Source: XYB1-FULL-44-23 sp964502885 (lineage in GTDB: Bacteria > Patescibacteriota > Microgenomatia > CAZETR01 > Amesbacteraceae). From it: a DNA stretch of 64,000 bases. The stretch's first letter is position 1; each line of letters opens with the position of its first letter. Under the pieces are notes generated by a model. That model was not told where the DNA came from. It saw nothing but the letters and a program-made list of their open reading frames with translations, and ran no database searches. Positions 61,901 through 64,000 of the stretch are shown here, one piece after another. The DNA is taken from NCBI GenBank assembly GCA_964502885.1, contig CAZCXU010000003.1, positions 23,922-87,921 of the forward strand, given 5' to 3'. The position numbers were made by a program, and so were the translations under genes.

Positions 61901-64000
61901 AGCTGCTGCAAAGCAACGGCAGCAATGCTCCCACCTGGATCAACTCTTCTTCAGTCGGTACCAACTACTGGGGAATCACTTCCGAAGTCATCCATCCCAT
62001 CAACACCACCCTCGATCTGGTCGTCGGTGACACCGCCACCGCAGCCGGCAAGTTCCGCGCTGAAGCTTTAACCGGCAACGTCAATGTCGGCGGTACCTTA
62101 ACCTTACCCAACTCCTCAGTCCTGGTTGGTGACACCGGCTACCTAAGATCCACCCGCGGTCTGGCCTTTGGCGCCAACGAAACTTACTACATCAACTCCT
62201 CCGGTACCGCCAACTTAAACGCTCTCACTCTGGCCGGCAACCTTGATGCCAACGGTACCGCCAACGACATCGCCGGTACCTTAAACCTTTCCGGAAACAC
62301 CCTCACCGCTTCCGCTGATCTGGTCATCAATGCCACCGGCGGTGACATCGTTTCAGATGATAGATTAACCGTCGGTACTCAAACTGCCGGTGTCGGCGTC
62401 TTCAATGTTTCCGGAACCCAAATCGGGAAAGCTCTTGCTATTCTTAATGAAGACGGAGATCAAAATATTTTTTCCGCTTCTGCCAGTGGTGTCACAGTAG
62501 CAACACTGGGGAGAACAGGAGATCTCTCCCTCCTTGGCAAAGCGGATATACGCTTATATGACACCGATAATTCAAACTACACCGGATTCCAAGCCCCAGA
62601 CCTCAACATAGATTTGCTCTATACACTACCGGCGTCTTCTGGAACTTCCGATCAGGTTTTGACCTGGCAGAACGGTAACATCCTTCAATGGAAAGATGTT
62701 ACCGGAATAGGCGGAGCGGGAGACATCACAGCTGTAGGTTCAATAACCTCCGGTGCCGCTTTTGCTGATGCCACATCCGACAATCAATGGCTAGGCCTGG
62801 GAGCAAGCGCCGGCCGTATAGAATTTGACGATCAGGACGTAGATGAAATCAATCTTCTTTCCGCAAAATTAGGACTGGGAACCTCCACACCTGATTCACT
62901 TCTTCATGTCACAGGTGCCGTAATCGGTAAAGCTTTGACAATTTTTAACGAAACAGGTGATCAGAATGTATTTACCGCCTCCGCTAGTGGAGTCACCATC
63001 GCCAACCTTGACCGCTCTGGAAATATGTCTCTCTACAGTCAGGCGGAAACCCGAATTTACGATGCAGACAATTCCCACTACACCGGATTCAAAGCACCGT
63101 CCAACCTCACAGCAAACCGCATGCTCGTTCTACCCACAGACGCCGGCAGCAATAACTATGTCCTTACCACAAACGGATCCGGAACACTCTCCTGGTCATC
63201 TGTGTCTGGAGTTGGTGGAATTTCCGGTTCGGGAACAGCTGGACAAATTACTTTCTGGAATGACACTTCATCAATCACTGGTGAAAACAATTTCTGGTGG
63301 GACACGACAAACAACCTATTAGGTATCGGAACCAACGCACCCGTTTCCAAACTCGACCTCACCGGAGCGGTAACAGGTAAAGCTCTAGCCTCCCTAAATT
63401 ACACAGGGACAGATCAAAACATTCTTGTAGCATCGGCTTCAGGAGTAAACGTTTTTGCTCTTACCAACTCAGGCAACATTACCTCTTCAGGTACCTTAAC
63501 CTTACCCAACTCCTCAGTCCTGGTTGGTGACACCGGCTACCTAAGATCCACCCGCGGTCTGGCCTTTGGCGCCAACGAAACTTACTACATCAACTCCTCC
63601 GGTACCGCCAACTTAAACGCTCTCACTCTGGCCGGCAACCTTGATGCCAACGGTACCGCCAACGACATCGCCGGTACCTTAAACCTTTCCGGAAACACCC
63701 TCACCGCTTCCGCTGATCTGGTCATCAATGCCACCGGCGGTGACATCGTTTCAGATGATAGATTAACCGTCGGTACTCAAACTGCCGGTGTCGGCGTCTT
63801 CAATGTTTCCGGAACCAATGTCGGTAAAGCCGCCGCCATCCTCAACGAAACCGGTACCGTCAATGACATCCTCACCGCTTCCGCTGCCGGAGTCACCCGC
63901 CTGACTTTGAATAATGCCGGTACCCTGACTCTCTCCGCCCTGGGAACAGGTGCCGTCTACAGCAACGCCGGAGTCATCACTTCCGAAGCCCAACTGGCGA
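58969..64000 (+). CDS. giant membrane-anchored protein: MerR-type HTH, one membrane helix, repetitive fibre-like exterior (cut by right edge)
   Basis: Open for 1677 codons to the window end. Residues 13-58 (LSIQEAADFLKVSSKTLRRW...NQRRYSLVQLQEF) are a MerR/excisionase-type winged HTH. A Ser/Pro-rich linker follows, then one membrane helix at 117-135 (FILTLSFTITLITLVFASNR). The rest is Thr/Ser/Gly-rich, almost without Lys or Cys, and repetitive: RGGTNSTA...YGTGTAYAF twice, GKALAxLNETG-type modules five times, GIGTxxPxSKL modules three times, as in phage tail-fibre-like bacterial surface proteins. DNA-level repeats are listed separately. Topology puts the HTH inside and the fibre outside. The C-terminus is not seen. 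Confidence 0.85.
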   Translation, partial: MPTNLPDALKNSYCLSIQEAADFLKVSSKTLRRWEKQGALIPERTVGNQRRYSLVQLQEFNPQVKKSYSPAITSVLSSSVSASHPTAPASISVGSTNSIPANYIPRTPPQSLFPHKFILTLSFTITLITLVFASNRLFPFIGNLPGKLLSISSSITASLHRQHTPTSVDRNYTDSNSSVLAAETNFNDLLLRVNVPANFGKELTVVGNLTAPNIIYGLRAGTGITISAGQTPTISATATAGVTSFQGQTGALTLTAGSGILIDGTSISATDLGSSQTFFSKIKVSGQSTIEAGSNKDTLEIAAGTGISISTNTSDKKVTIASTTSGNGINLSSYSIGDLLYATSSSLLSRLAIGTEGQTLTVIGGTPTWYTSSSLCSGTCIGNAPTTTQTITPTVNSATGLVVAQALAGTVDIFSVTNNDSSTKYLFVDSNGNVNISSSLQLTSTTPIISISNGNTLSFTDGTNNLAQIRDDGAHGSFLIDNLIASSSAGFNLTGNIVGIGSPSLSGIGSINGGTFVGGTFNGATITGGTLSGGSITGGSYTATGLTVTGNYTATVGNGNSFLIADTDLNTLFTLADSGTTGTLSVNAANITGLSTGVVYVSDGNGTLASEPTLSIVRGGTNSTAAPALGGIAYGTGTAYAFTSSGSIGQILQSNGTDAPTWVNSSAINFWQRNSGVISPTEISNDLTIGGTATSSSKFQIYADTGSASSSGTLTLYGSPPNLNILNGGNFSLRTSPGGNSGLTDRITVTSSGRIGINNNNPADTLDVNGPIYLDQIASPSATANRIFNISGTLYWDGNQICTTGSSCASIGTVGVSGSPVAGQISFFTSNSDITGNNNFWWDNTNSLFGIGTSSPVSKLHITGSVAGKALATLNETGNQDIFTASASGVSQFTIQNDGDIIASGNVSGLTGIDSSGTITFSDLSTGAVYSNAGVITSEAQLAIARGGTNSTATPTAGALSYGTGTAYAFNSAGVAGQLLQSNGSNAPTWINSSSVGTNYWGITSEVIHPINTTLDLVVGDTATAAGKFRAEALTGNVNVGGTLTLPNSSVLVGDTGYLRSTRGLAFGANETYYINSSGTANLNALTLAGNLDANGTANDIAGTLNLSGNTLTASADLVINATGGDIVSDDRLTVGTQTAGVGVFNVSGTQIGKALAILNEDGDQNIFSASASGVTVATLGRTGDLSLLGKADIRLYDTDNSNYTGFQAPDLNIDLLYTLPASSGTSDQVLTWQNGNILQWKDVTGIGGAGDITAVGSITSGAAFADATSDNQWLGLGASAGRIEFDDQDVDEINLLSAKLGLGTSTPDSLLHVTGAVIGKALTIFNETGDQNVFTASASGVTIANLDRSGNMSLYSQAETRIYDADNSHYTGFKAPSNLTANRMLVLPTDAGSNNYVLTTNGSGTLSWSSVSGVGGISGSGTAGQITFWNDTSSITGENNFWWDTTNNLLGIGTNAPVSKLDLTGAVTGKALASLNYTGTDQNILVASASGVNVFALTNSGNITSSGTLTLPNSSVLVGDTGYLRSTRGLAFGANETYYINSSGTANLNALTLAGNLDANGTANDIAGTLNLSGNTLTASADLVINATGGDIVSDDRLTVGTQTAGVGVFNVSGTNVGKAAAILNETGTVNDILTASAAGVTRLTLNNAGTLTLSALGTGAVYSNAGVITSEAQLA
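62092..62418 (+). repeat. 327-bp direct repeat, copy 1
   Basis: Identical to 63490-63816. The offset is 1398 bp (466 codons), so the frame is kept. Encodes the GTLTLPNSSVLVGDTGYL to TAGVGVFNVSGT segment of the fibre. A further shared stretch, ACAGGTGCCGTCTACAGCAA onward, is at 61744-61798 and 63946-64000. Confidence 0.95.
63490..63816 (+). repeat. 327-bp direct repeat, copy 2
   Basis: Second identical copy within the fibre gene, in frame with copy 1. Lack of any difference points to recent duplication or gene conversion and makes assembly collapse possible beyond the edge. Confidence 0.95.

Noticed and set aside
59490..63993. Several minus-strand open frames inside the fibre region
   Set aside because: Antisense to a continuous 1677-codon frame with clear domains; low-complexity repeats commonly leave the reverse strand open.
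1..64000. CRISPR array, insertion sequence or prophage
   Set aside because: No regularly spaced short repeats with unique spacers, no transposase, integrase or capsid genes seen; the fibre protein is not accompanied by phage structural genes.

Overview
The window reads as a scaffold from a Patescibacteria/Candidate Phyla Radiation bacterium, probably of the Microgenomates type. That is an inference from gene content: small, tightly overlapping genes; a double-length ThyX; a reduced F1-type ATPase operon; many short hypothetical membrane proteins; enormous fibre-like surface proteins; and no amino-acid biosynthesis or transposases. TGA works as a stop, because several ATGA overlaps need it. 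One 100-N gap (30066-30165) lies between two identical 55-bp ends, so it is probably artificial.

Layout. 1-9072 is a minus-strand run: a partial unknown gene, an HD-domain protein, then folD-glyA-tmk-thyX-dut-tmk-like kinase (one-carbon and dTTP supply) and topA. 9.1-12.4 kb holds cell-shape genes (PBP2, mreB). 12.4-16.9 kb is mixed and mostly hypothetical: a nucleotidyltransferase, galU, a Tat-signal protein, a CYTH protein. 16.9-21.2 kb carries an O-antigen-ligase/TPR protein, def-fmt, rpmB and an M50 protease. 21.2-26.6 kb is RNA-rich: a new-looking structured RNA, four tRNAs with partial copies of themselves around them, a PilB-like ATPase, rpmG, and a small JAMM-like gene in an apparent tRNA-Trp island. 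26.7-32.2 kb has a Kv-like channel, ddl, a hydrolase, an interrupted hypothetical gene and yvcK. 32.2-45.3 kb has a cobalamin-riboswitch-like leader, secE-nusG-rplK, yraN, a glycosyltransferase-like gene, comM and dprA on the other strand, rplA, two repeat-rich secreted proteins, rplJ-rplL and a second mreB. 45.3-51.2 kb has a PEGA-domain protein, tRNA-Pro, a tRNA-Arg nested in a broken tRNA, ndk, an M16 peptidase and argS. 51.3-58.5 kb is a Tat-signal protein and an ATP synthase operon whose first gene is an odd subunit-c-like fusion. 58.97 kb to the right edge is one open frame of at least 1677 codons: a MerR-type DNA-binding domain, one transmembrane helix, then a giant repetitive fibre-like exterior.

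How genes act together. The left cluster forms a complete dUMP-to-dTTP unit (GlyA/FolD make methylene-THF, ThyX uses it, Dut supplies dUMP, Tmk and the distant Ndk phosphorylate). PBP2, two MreBs, Ddl and YvcK point to a rod-type peptidoglycan wall. Many genes have a -10 box ending 5-9 nt before the start codon, so leaderless or nearly leaderless mRNAs seem common; this was used to choose several starts.

Best candidates for undescribed biology: the membrane-tethered MerR/fibre protein; the F1 ATPase whose c-like hairpin is fused to an outer domain and lacks the ion-binding carboxylate; the recurring direct-inverted-direct copies of tRNA 3' ends beside tRNA-Tyr, tRNA-Thr and tRNA-Trp; the tandem 123-bp tRNA-derived RNA repeats; and the 193-nt structured RNA at 21237.
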